DNA of 64,000 nucleotides from IMG/VR virus record IMGVR_UViG_3300049893_001613, positions 32,444 through 96,443 of that record. One strand, written 5' to 3'. The DNA is from a virus. A program made the position numbers and the translations under genes. Position 1 is the stretch's first letter; every line of letters begins with the position of its first letter. Of this stretch, positions 46,737 through 53,115 are shown one piece after another. The notes under the pieces were generated by a model. It ran no database searches, was not told the origin of the DNA, and saw only the letters and a program-made list of their open reading frames with translations.

Positions 46737-47273
46737 TTATTTTGTTTTTGGTTCATAAATTACGACTGTAACTTTACAGTCAATTAGTTCACTTTGGATG
46801 ATATCCTTTACTCTGTCCCAATCACCTCCTGCAAGGCCACACCCTATCTGGGGTAACCCGATGTGTTTGCCTTTAAAGATGTGGTTCATTTTTCTCAGGC
46901 ATAGAGTAAGAGCCTGATAATCTAATGGAGTTCTGCTTCCGTTCTGGTGATTGACACCCATACCATACTGAGTGTAAGCGTTTACAATACTTACATGGAT
47001 TTGGTTGTCAAACAACTCTTGTAAGTTTGAAGGACGTAGGTCCCCACCATCCCAGGTTAAATGAACTACATCAATAGTTCCAAGTTTGTTTATGTCCCCA
47101 TTGAATCTTTCATCTTCGAGAGGAAACTGATCACAACCGAATGCTTTAGCCATCTGAGGAGCTATTCCAGCTCCCATCGTGCAAAAACAATTCACTCCGT
47201 GGCATATAACATCGAAGGTACCTTGTTTGGCTAATGCAATTAAGTCTCCTTTGACTTCATTGTATGTTCCCAT
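46737..47273 (-). CDS. Macro domain protein (ADP-ribose binding/processing)
   Basis: The 178-residue protein is a stand-alone macro domain. Visible hallmarks are the N-terminal EVKGDL, HGVNCFCTMGAGIA (25-38), which forms the ADP-ribose distal-ribose loop, VNAYTQYG (98-104) and LPQIGCGLAGGDW (140-152), the phosphate-binding loop. Similar proteins bind ADP-ribose or hydrolyse ADP-ribose-1''-phosphate or ADP-ribosyl groups. Between a NAMPT-family and a synthetase-family gene, it could recycle ADP-ribose for NAD+ rebuilding or reverse ADP-ribosylation. The start lies inside the 3' end of the HNH gene (34-base overlap). Confidence 0.88.
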   Translation of the reverse strand: MGTYNEVKGDLIALAKQGTFDVICHGVNCFCTMGAGIAPQMAKAFGCDQFPLEDERFNGDINKLGTIDVVHLTWDGGDLRPSNLQELFDNQIHVSIVNAYTQYGMGVNHQNGSRTPLDYQALTLCLRKMNHIFKGKHIGLPQIGCGLAGGDWDRVKDIIQSELIDCKVTVVIYEPKTK

Positions 47274-47785
47274 ATTTCTTTTATTTTAGTTAAAAATTGT
47301 TCTTTTGAATAATCAAGTTTCATAGTGTTACATTGTGTACAACAAGGAACAATATTAGTAATTACATATCCTTTAGTAGAATCAATCCTATCAAGACCCA
47401 CTCCATCTATAGCTGTATTACAGTAATGGCAGTTAGTGTGATAAAATGATTGAAATTGTTCTTCAGTTAACTCCCAAGGAATATTACGTTTAGCGGCACT
47501 TCTAATGTACGACTGTAAGCGCCCTTTAAAAGACTGTCTCCAAGCCTTATGATTACTTAAAACTTGTTGTTTATTTTCTAAATAATATTGTTTTTTATTT
47601 AAACGAACTTCTTCTAGGTGAGCTTTTCTATAAGCTTTACGAGTCTCATTGTATTTAGATTCGCGCTTGGTGTTGTCTAATTTTTGGCAGCACTTACACC
47701 ATGAACGTAGTCCGTCTTGCTTACGACTATCTTTATAAAACTCATCTTCTGGTTTTTCCTGTCTACATTTGGTACAAATTTTCAT
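47240..47785 (-). CDS. HNH endonuclease, homing type, with N-terminal Cys finger
   Basis: The 181-residue protein has a CTKCRQEKP finger at 4-12 with WCKCC near 35, a basic helical linker (about 45-105) and an HNH core (CHYC ... LDRIDSTKGY ... IVPCCTQCNTMK). It sits between the synthetase-family and macro genes, overlaps the macro start by 34 bases and has its own -7 box. Its arrangement repeats that of the HNH gene at 43114-43575. It is an intruder in the operon and can carry the flanking genes by homing. Confidence 0.82.
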   Translation of the reverse strand: MKICTKCRQEKPEDEFYKDSRKQDGLRSWCKCCQKLDNTKRESKYNETRKAYRKAHLEEVRLNKKQYYLENKQQVLSNHKAWRQSFKGRLQSYIRSAAKRNIPWELTEEQFQSFYHTNCHYCNTAIDGVGLDRIDSTKGYVITNIVPCCTQCNTMKLDYSKEQFLTKIKEIWEHTMKSKET

Positions 47786-47802
47786 AAAACGTATATTTTA
47801 CA

Positions 47803-47810
47803 CAAATATA
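47803..47810 (-). promoter_or_regulatory. Bacteroidota-type -7 box for the HNH gene at 47240-47785
   Basis: On the minus strand TATATTTG (TAnnTTTG) is followed by TGTAAAATATACGTTTT and the ATG at 47785. The region 47786-47852 is the only sizeable gap within the lower part of the island. The -33 side (CATGGTGG) is only a weak match. Confidence 0.55.
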
Positions 47811-47852
47811 CTATTTTTTGCGGGAATTACCACCATGAGTAGAAGATTTATT

Positions 47853-48749
47853 TTACCAGAACATATTTAATTGTTTAACAAAAGTTGAATCTTTGATATC
47901 TTGTACAGAATTAGTACAGAAGATTCCATCATAGTATTCTTCCAGCTCCCCTAAACCTTTAGAGAATATACCGTGAGTTACAATAAGATAAAGTTTACCC
48001 TGCACATCGAATCTACCTGTATGGCGTTTCATTTGTCCGTTTAAGATTTTACCCAATTCTACAAAGGTGTAACCACCATCACAGATGTCATCTACTACAA
48101 TCATATCCTTTCCAGCTGAGTTACCATTATAAGGAACTTCTGTAGACAGGATCTTACCCGTAGCAACATCACGATGTTTACTTGCAAATACAATATCTCT
48201 TTTGTAGTTAATGTCAATAGCAAGCTTGTACATCTTCTTTATAGCTCCTGCATCAGGAGATACAAGCATAAAATCTTCCACTTCTTCAATATCCTTACCA
48301 TAGATTTGCTGTCCAGCGTAATCCAGTAACAATGTGTTGTCAAGGATATAAAGGTTATTAATACAAGCAGCTGTGACGTCAGAGTGTGGGTCCATCACTA
48401 CTACTCTGGATAGTTCCAGAGAGTTAATAACCGGAGCTACTACTTCAGCAAGATAATTTGTTCCACCTTTATGGAATCTTCTGTCTGACCTGGCTCCAAG
48501 TAGATAAGGAACAAACAACTGAATGTGTTCTATTCCCATTGCACGCAGTGCTTTTACAGCACATACAATGATTTCAAGATGAGCCCAGGAATTGAACCTG
48601 GCTTGTACATTTACATGATCTGTGATAGGATTAATAGGATCTGTAAATGGAGTTGTGTCTAGTACAATATCATGCTGCCCGTCAGGGAAGTGTGTGATTC
48701 TGTACTTAATGTCTGATTTGTCTAAATAAACGAGGTTAAGTGTTTTCAT
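47853..48749 (-). CDS. PRPP-synthetase-family protein (Prs or ADPR-PP synthetase Adps)
   Basis: The 298-residue protein has the ribose-phosphate pyrophosphokinase fold. Landmarks are PYLLGARSDRR (81-91), where the ATP-binding Arg-x-Asp-Arg lies, VVMDPHSD (117-124), LVSPDAGAIKK (162-172) and the ribose-phosphate loop VVDDICDGGYT (218-228). Cellular Prs makes PRPP from ribose-5-phosphate. The phage homologue Adps pyrophosphorylates ADP-ribose. Co-location with a NAMPT-family and a macro gene supports a NAD+-regeneration role. It overlaps the cREC-like gene upstream by 4 bases (ATGA). The substrate is not proven by motif inspection. Confidence 0.85.
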   Translation of the reverse strand: MKTLNLVYLDKSDIKYRITHFPDGQHDIVLDTTPFTDPINPITDHVNVQARFNSWAHLEIIVCAVKALRAMGIEHIQLFVPYLLGARSDRRFHKGGTNYLAEVVAPVINSLELSRVVVMDPHSDVTAACINNLYILDNTLLLDYAGQQIYGKDIEEVEDFMLVSPDAGAIKKMYKLAIDINYKRDIVFASKHRDVATGKILSTEVPYNGNSAGKDMIVVDDICDGGYTFVELGKILNGQMKRHTGRFDVQGKLYLIVTHGIFSKGLGELEEYYDGIFCTNSVQDIKDSTFVKQLNMFW

Positions 48750-49120
48750 AGTTTTTTAAAAAGGTTGATTATTCTTTCAGTTCCTACTGGATTCATTGAA
48801 TGCACAAACATAATTGGGAAAGGTATATTATTTTCAATGTAATAATCTTTCATCCATTTAGCACAATCGTAACCAGTCTTTTCCTGGTATACAAATCCTT
48901 CCGTCCAGGTAGTAGGGTCATAATGAATATCCGCTAAATCATGGTCAAAAGAGATATGAGTTATATCTTTGTGGAACACATGAATTATATCCTGAAAGTC
49001 CGGAAAGTTACGTACTACATGCCATTCTTCTAAGTAGATAGGATTTAAAGCACCTATTCGCTTATGCATGTAACTAACACATTCGCTAGGATTACGTACA
49101 TCATCTAAAAATATCTTCAT
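48746..49120 (-). CDS. Cyclic-phosphate-processing receiver-like (cREC) protein
   Basis: The start is ATG 49120 (MKIFLDDVRNP). The longer open frame to 49252 runs through a structured leader. The 124-residue product has a receiver-like fold with FLDDVRNP at residues 3-10, HISFDHDLAD near 54-63 and a C-terminal FVHSMNPVGTERI. The LDDxR...FDHDL...HS.N signature is that of the receiver-like family predicted to act on cyclic-phosphate intermediates in RNA-repair or NAD-linked pathways. It overlaps the synthetase gene by 4 bases, so it is co-translated with the NAD genes. The activity has not been shown and is inferred from the family. Confidence 0.75.
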   Translation of the reverse strand: MKIFLDDVRNPSECVSYMHKRIGALNPIYLEEWHVVRNFPDFQDIIHVFHKDITHISFDHDLADIHYDPTTWTEGFVYQEKTGYDCAKWMKDYYIENNIPFPIMFVHSMNPVGTERIINLFKKL

Positions 49121-49138
49121 AGTTTTTTTTTTAAAATA

Positions 49139-49240
49139 AAGCCGTTGCAGTTCGTCACGCTGCATTCCCCGAGGGGTTCTTTTATATCGACAGGAAAAAG
49201 TTATGAGGAAAAACCTGAAGGACTTTGAATTAGACGGCTT
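49139..49240 (-). ncRNA. Candidate structured leader RNA upstream of the NAD island
   Basis: On the minus strand AAGCCGT (49240-49234) pairs with ACGGCTT (49145-49139), enclosing about 88 bases that contain a GC-rich hairpin (CCC-CTCG-GGG at about 49176-49167) and a GCAG...CTGC hairpin (49163-49147). The closing strand is followed by TATTTT and a long A-run before the cREC start at 49120. A closed multibranched fold in a gene leader suggests a cis-regulatory RNA. It matches no riboswitch class that I recognise. It may instead be a processing signal. Confidence 0.4.
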
Positions 49241-49244
49241 AATG

Positions 49245-49406
49245 TCATGCAATAAATATCTCCAGTTCAGCTCGTCTCAACTTCTCCTCAAGAAGTATAA
49301 GCCAGCCTTTTCTGGAATAAAGTAAGAAATAGTCTAACAGTTCATCCAACCGTTTGTTGGAAACCTGTCCTTTGTAATAATGAATGTATTTGATGCGATC
49401 TTCCAT
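49245..49406 (-). CDS. 53-residue helical protein
   Basis: ATG 49406-49404 opens a 54-codon frame ending in TGA at 49245. The product (MEDRIKYIHYYKGQ...) is entirely helical and amphipathic, with a LLDYFLLYSRKGWLILLEEKLRR core, and looks like a small helical hairpin. It starts just downstream of the UUCG terminator and ends immediately before the structured leader. Coding potential is supported by frame use and helix periodicity. Function unknown. Confidence 0.6.
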   Translation of the reverse strand: MEDRIKYIHYYKGQVSNKRLDELLDYFLLYSRKGWLILLEEKLRRAELEIFIA

Positions 49407-49413
49407 ATTAAAA

Positions 49414-49436
49414 GCAAAAAGGGGCCGAAGCCCCTT
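49414..49436 (-). terminator. UUCG-tetraloop intrinsic terminator
   Basis: On the minus strand AAGGGGC-TTCG-GCCCCTT (7 bp, exceptionally stable tetraloop) is followed by TTTGCTTTTAA. It lies downstream of the tRNA-like genes and upstream of the 53-residue gene, separating the sigma/tRNA transcript from the NAD island. Confidence 0.92.
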
Positions 49437-49620
49437 GTTAAGTTTAAGAAATTAGGGATTGAATAGCTATTATGACCGGCTTATACAGAGAGCGGTTTTA
49501 TCCTCTCCACTTTAACACTAGCATTAACAATCAACCACATGTACTGACCGGACCACAAGGGCGAGGTACTGACAACTGGTTTCAAAATTTCTATACAGCA
49601 AAACTTAAAAAACGCTGAGT

Positions 49621-49707
49621 GGTAAGAGTAGGATTTGAACCTACACGTATTTCTACATCCATGCCCGAGGTCTTATAGGACGAGGCTGCCAGTTTCTCCA
49701 TCTTACC
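49621..49707 (-). tRNA. tRNA with long variable region, isotype unclear
   Basis: On the minus strand the 87-base element has a perfect 7-bp acceptor stem (GGTAAGA/TCTTACC) and a perfect T arm (GTAGG-TTCAAAT-CCTAC). It also has a class II style D arm (GAG-AAACTGGCAGC-CTC) as in Leu/Ser tRNAs. The remaining 37 bases do not give a clean 5-bp anticodon stem with a 7-base loop and U33, so I cannot name the anticodon. CCA is not encoded. It lies 7 bases from a second tRNA-like element. An extended or rearranged anticodon arm, or decay, are the main alternatives. Confidence 0.7.
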
Positions 49708-49714
49708 ATACCTT

Positions 49715-49788
49715 GAGGACCGGCAGACTCGAACTGCCTCGCAAGCTGATCAGTGCTTACTTTAGTCCGTGCCCTGCCGGGCTTCCTC
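49715..49788 (-). tRNA. tRNA-like element overlapping the sigma-factor gene end
   Basis: The 74-base element has a perfect T arm (GGCAG-TTCGAGT-CTGCC) and the right overall length. The acceptor pairs only over five bases (GAGGA/TCCTC), and the D-arm region is a plain GCCC-GGCA-GGGC hairpin. A candidate anticodon arm AAGC/GCTT would enclose an 8-base loop (ACTGATCA). Its first 27 bases also encode the last eight codons and stop of the sigma-like gene. It may be a degenerate or unusual tRNA, or the tRNA 5' half may have been replaced by coding sequence. Confidence 0.5.
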
Positions 49789-50301
49789 AGTGTAATAAAC
49801 CCTTTCTTGTGTATGAGGGTTAAACCAATAGGTTTGTTTATCTTTAGGTGTGCTGCCAGCAATGTATTCCAACTGCTTGGTAACCCACCCTCTTGTTCTT
49901 TTTAACTCTTCCGCGATTTCACTGTTCTTAAAACCCTCTTTACGCATTTGAAGAATGAGTGCCGTTGAATCAGGACTTGATAGAATAAGCTTATTCATCT
50001 TTTCTTCAAGTTCTTTTCCAATGAACTCATCTTCAGGCGTAATAGGATAAGATTGCTCAATCTGTTCAACAAATGTACGGTATCCTTGTGATTCTTTATT
50101 ATAATACCACTCTTGCGAATGCAGCCAAGCCTTAAATTGAAATTTTATGACATTAGTGATTCGACCTTGTGGTTCATCAAACAAATCCTTACCGGTTTTA
50201 TCAAACCAGGTTATATAAGCATCGTGAACAAGATCAATCGGGTCAACAAATTTTAATTTGTAGGCAAAACGCTTCGCTTGAGCGTACTTTTTAATGTCCA
50301 T
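49762..50301 (-). CDS. Sigma-70/ECF-like transcription factor
   Basis: The 179-residue protein has an N-terminal region-2-like part (AKRFAYKLKFVDPIDLVHDAYITWF, where the VDPIDLVHDAY helix resembles sigma region 2.2). A C-terminal helix-turn-helix of region-4 type (LILQMRKEGFKNSEIAEELKRTRGWV) follows. It should redirect host RNA polymerase to middle or late phage promoters, complementing the virion polymerase. The 3' end overlaps a tRNA-like element by 27 bases, and the start overlaps the upstream small gene by 11 bases. A simple HTH regulator is the alternative. Confidence 0.75.
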   Translation of the reverse strand: MDIKKYAQAKRFAYKLKFVDPIDLVHDAYITWFDKTGKDLFDEPQGRITNVIKFQFKAWLHSQEWYYNKESQGYRTFVEQIEQSYPITPEDEFIGKELEEKMNKLILSSPDSTALILQMRKEGFKNSEIAEELKRTRGWVTKQLEYIAGSTPKDKQTYWFNPHTQERVYYTEEARQGTD

Positions 50302-50548
50302 CAGATAGTACTCTGCCGTGATTGATTTGTGTTTTCTTTTTGTAATTCAGATACGGCTTCTCGAGTTGTACAATGATATGCTTTCCTTCAATAATAAAAA
50401 ACTTTACAAATTCGTTATCATCTTCAAGGTTTCTTAGCAAAAATTCTAATTCGAAATAACCGCGTGTTCGGGCTTCTTTTTCAGTGATAACTTCATCCAC
50501 TGGCGCACCCGTGATTGGGTTACGCAATACTATTACTTCTTCACTCAT
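50291..50548 (-). CDS. Small hypothetical protein upstream of the sigma-like gene
   Basis: The 85-residue charged protein has EVIVLRNPITGAPVDEVITEKEART at its N terminus and a beta-rich middle (FVKFFIIEGKHIIVQLE). It overlaps the sigma-like gene by 11 bases and follows the next gene by three. Co-translation suggests a modulator of the sigma-like factor (for example an anti-sigma), but nothing in the sequence proves it. Confidence 0.55.
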   Translation of the reverse strand: MSEEVIVLRNPITGAPVDEVITEKEARTRGYFELEFLLRNLEDDNEFVKFFIIEGKHIIVQLEKPYLNYKKKTQINHGRVLSDGH

Positions 50549-50551
50549 TAC

Positions 50552-51076
50552 TTAGTAGGTCAATTGTGTTGACAGGTTTAACTCGTAGAAATTGTCGTCT
50601 CCTGGAATACTTGCTAGTTCAGCATCATCACTGAGCTTTACTACCAATGTATCTTCCCAGTATTTCTTTAATTGTTTGTCTTTATCTAAAGCTAGCAACT
50701 CAAGTGCAGAACGATATCCTCCTCCAGGCACCGGAACTTTATAAGTCAACCCTGATTTCTTACGTATAAGATTCTTGGCTGAGTCTGTAAATTGAGAATA
50801 CTTTCCTTGTCTGAATTTTTCGACATCTTCTCTGTAATAAACAGGGATTTCGAATACAGCAAGAAAAGCACCTTCAGTTTCCATACTGAATTTAAAGTTT
50901 GCGTGATTTGTGATAATAGCACTAAAGGGATGAGTACACTCTACAACAATGTACTTGTTATCCTCATTAATGTAACTGTTCACAAATTTGTCCGGTGACC
51001 CAAAGCTCCACTTGTTTAAGCCGAGCAGGGGTAGCATATACGTACTACATAAGTTGACACTTCTCTTATCTTCCAT
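50552..51076 (-). CDS. Hypothetical early/middle protein
   Basis: I start at ATG 51076 (MEDKRSVNL), since the longer frame would need a TTG. The 174-residue product is a mixed alpha/beta protein with a long beta region (NKYIVVECTHPFSAIITNH) and a GGGYRSALELLALDKDKQL helix near the middle. No signal peptide or known motif is visible. The 83 bases upstream, to the exonuclease stop, contain no clear promoter. Neighbours are the exonuclease gene and the sigma cluster. Confidence 0.6.
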   Translation of the reverse strand: MEDKRSVNLCSTYMLPLLGLNKWSFGSPDKFVNSYINEDNKYIVVECTHPFSAIITNHANFKFSMETEGAFLAVFEIPVYYREDVEKFRQGKYSQFTDSAKNLIRKKSGLTYKVPVPGGGYRSALELLALDKDKQLKKYWEDTLVVKLSDDAELASIPGDDNFYELNLSTQLTY

Positions 51077-51159
51077 AAATGTTGCATTTTGAGAAGTGGT
51101 AAAGATCGTCAATTTTAAGTATACGACAAAACGATTCTAAGTATTAAGTTTTGATGTGG

Positions 51160-51915
51160 TTAAAATTCCACTGATTTGGGGGTTTTTATGAATTCTGGAA
51201 CGCTATTAACGCTAAACTGAAAGTAAGGGTTCACCTTAAGTACAATTTTTATTACGTTTTCTGCAAAATCCAGGTACCCCATGTTGAAATTATTGTGAAA
51301 CTTGAGATAAGCGTCTAGAACCGCGTGTGGCTGTTCCTTCGTAGGGTCCTCCAGGATCGATTTAGCTTTAACTGGACCAACCCCTGGGATTCCTTTAATG
51401 TTATCTGTAGAGTCTCCTGTAAGCGTCTGAGTAAGTACAAAAGTACGGGCTTCTAGCGGACTTACAACCTTGGATTCCTTGGTTTTAGGGTTATAGTGGT
51501 GACCTGGTATTTGACCAAAGTCCTTGTCTCCTGAACAGATTACAGGAACTTCTCCCTTACCGGATAGAATATGAACAGCAGAAGCAATAGCGTCATCTGT
51601 TTCTATTCCATTAGCGTACTCGAACTTCCAGTTGTTTATCAGATGATACTCAAGGTCTTTCTGCCATCTGGTAAACCAGTCTGGTTTAGGTGGTCGGTTT
51701 CCTTTGTAATCTGCAAATAACCGGTGCCTGTGACTCTTCTGTGGACCTTCAATAAACCCGCAATAACCATCAGCTTTAGTATTTGCCAGAATCTCCGTTA
51801 TCATGTTATCTACATTCAGTAACATGTTATCTCCGGTGGCTTCATCCTTGTTATAGTATGAAGCAACCCAGAGTAACGGATCTCCATCAATTATCGCTAT
51901 CGTCTTCGAAGTCAT
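51160..51915 (-). CDS. 5'-3' exonuclease / flap endonuclease
   Basis: The 251-residue protein has the metal-ligand pattern of the FEN/5'-nuclease family: IIDGDPLLW (Asp10), the helical-arch basic segment RHRLFADYKGNR (63-74), ETDDAIA (105-111), SGDKDF (128-133) and the helix-hairpin-helix GDSTDNIKGIPGVGPVKA (167-184). It should remove RNA primers and flaps during replication. It overlaps the small acidic protein gene by 29 bases. It is a standard member of the replication block of crAss-like and T7/T4-like phages. Confidence 0.92.
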   Translation of the reverse strand: MTSKTIAIIDGDPLLWVASYYNKDEATGDNMLLNVDNMITEILANTKADGYCGFIEGPQKSHRHRLFADYKGNRPPKPDWFTRWQKDLEYHLINNWKFEYANGIETDDAIASAVHILSGKGEVPVICSGDKDFGQIPGHHYNPKTKESKVVSPLEARTFVLTQTLTGDSTDNIKGIPGVGPVKAKSILEDPTKEQPHAVLDAYLKFHNNFNMGYLDFAENVIKIVLKVNPYFQFSVNSVPEFIKTPKSVEF

Positions 51916-52075
51916 CTAGTGGGTCTTCTAAATTACCTGCATAGTTCACTTCTCTGACAAATACATCAGCAACCTTTAATGGTCCTAATGCTTTTTCGAG
52001 CTGTGATTGAACTTTGGTTGAATCCACATTATCGTCTGTGATAACCTGGATTTCTGCTTGATATAATCGTGCCAT
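51887..52075 (-). CDS. Small acidic protein overlapping the exonuclease
   Basis: The 62-residue protein begins ARLYQAEIQVITDDN and ends in an acidic tail (DPLDDFEDDSDN). The tail region is translated from a 29-base overlap with the exonuclease start. It lies one base downstream of the MazG-like gene. The acidic C terminus could bind a basic replication protein. Function unknown. Confidence 0.6.
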   Translation of the reverse strand: MARLYQAEIQVITDDNVDSTKVQSQLEKALGPLKVADVFVREVNYAGNLEDPLDDFEDDSDN

Positions 52076-52076
52076 A

Positions 52077-52403
52077 TTAGCGGTTGTCTCCTGAGCCTTG
52101 GATTACTCCTCTTTCTCTTCTGGATGTTAGTTTATCAATATTTCGTTTTGCAATTTCATCGAGTGTAAATCCAAGATCATCAGCAAGTGCTGCACAATAC
52201 CAGAGAACGTCACCAATCTCGTCTGCTATGTTATTAACAGCTTCACCGGTAAACTCTCCTCCATTATCACGTAGTACTTTCTTTATCTTTCCCTGAACTT
52301 CTCCTGCTTCATTGCCTAAACCAAGTGCCGGGTATATGATTTTAGAACCATATCCGTACACTTTGTTTTTCATTGCTTCTTTCTGATAGTCGTTAAACTC
52401 CAT
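52077..52403 (-). CDS. MazG-like nucleotide pyrophosphohydrolase
   Basis: The 108-residue all-helical protein has GLGNEAGEVQGKIKK (28-42) and DEIGDVLWYCAALADDLG (61-78), the paired EExxE/ExxD metal-binding helices of MazG-like enzymes that hydrolyse (d)NTPs to monophosphates. In phages these adjust nucleotide pools or lower stringent alarmones. It overlaps the uracil-DNA glycosylase gene by 11 bases. A second, different member of the superfamily is encoded at 57959-58324. Confidence 0.88.
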   Translation of the reverse strand: MEFNDYQKEAMKNKVYGYGSKIIYPALGLGNEAGEVQGKIKKVLRDNGGEFTGEAVNNIADEIGDVLWYCAALADDLGFTLDEIAKRNIDKLTSRRERGVIQGSGDNR

Positions 52404-53115
52404 TTAATTTCCAATTTATTTCGGGTAACCCCTTTCTGTAAAAGTAGTAATTTATTTTCGAAAAATGATTACAACCACTGAATTTATCTTTTCCATGAGC
52501 TCCTGACGCTGGGTGTCCGGATAGGAATACAGGATGATCAAATCCAGGTTCGTCAACTTTTAGACAAGCAGTTTGAAATGCTGTTTCAGCAGCTTTTCCC
52601 CAAGCTGTAAACACAACTGGTGTGCTTTTCTTCAATATAAGCTGTAAAATCTTCCCTGTAAACTGATGCCATCCTATCCAGTCATGAGATCCGGGCTGAC
52701 CAGCCTGCACTGTAAGTGAAGGATTAAGGAGTAATACTCCCTGTTTGGCCCAAGAATCAAGCTTGTTAGTTGGAAAAGCTTGTTTATATTCTTCCTGGTT
52801 TGTTGTTTTAATCACATCTCTGTCAACTTCTCTGAGTATAAACCTAAGAGATGCAGGAGTATCCTCCTGGCTTGAACTGAATGCCAGCCCATCTGCATGG
52901 TATCCAAACGGGTAAGGGTCCTGACCTATCATAACTACTCGCGTATCTTCATAGCTTGTAAGCAGAAGAGCACGGAATATGTTACTTGGAGCCGGTCTCA
53001 CTGCGAACAGCTGGTACTCTCGTCTTAGATCGTCTTTTAGTTTCTGGAAGTACGGTTGTTCCATCTCCTCCTTCAGGAGGTTGTACCAACTGCTTCCCAT
53101 CATTTCTTGATTCAT
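52393..53115 (-). CDS. ung: Uracil-DNA glycosylase, family 1
   Basis: The 240-residue protein aligns by eye along its whole length with family 1 enzymes: WYNLLKEEMEQPYF, GQDPYP with catalytic-position Asp66 (64-69), LLLNPSLTV (128-136), TAWGKAA and HPASGAHGKDKFSGCNHF with His201. Pro69 replaces the usual His after GQDPY. It excises uracil from DNA, so phage DNA is probably normal thymine DNA. Its N terminus overlaps the upstream nuclease gene by 134 bases in another frame. Confidence 0.95.
   Translation of the reverse strand: MNQEMMGSSWYNLLKEEMEQPYFQKLKDDLRREYQLFAVRPAPSNIFRALLLTSYEDTRVVMIGQDPYPFGYHADGLAFSSSQEDTPASLRFILREVDRDVIKTTNQEEYKQAFPTNKLDSWAKQGVLLLNPSLTVQAGQPGSHDWIGWHQFTGKILQLILKKSTPVVFTAWGKAAETAFQTACLKVDEPGFDHPVFLSGHPASGAHGKDKFSGCNHFSKINYYFYRKGLPEINWKLNGV

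Noticed and set aside
48746-49252. A longer start for the cREC-like gene, extending to 49252
   Set aside because: The extra 44 residues are basic and low-quality, and coincide with the paired leader. The receiver-like domain begins at MKIFLDD, ATG 49120.
49472-49618. A 48-codon open frame on the plus strand between the UUCG terminator and the tRNA-like genes
   Set aside because: It is on the strand opposite to every gene around it, has no motif or ribosome site, and can be explained by chance. The 49437-49620 interval otherwise shows no further tRNA or gene.
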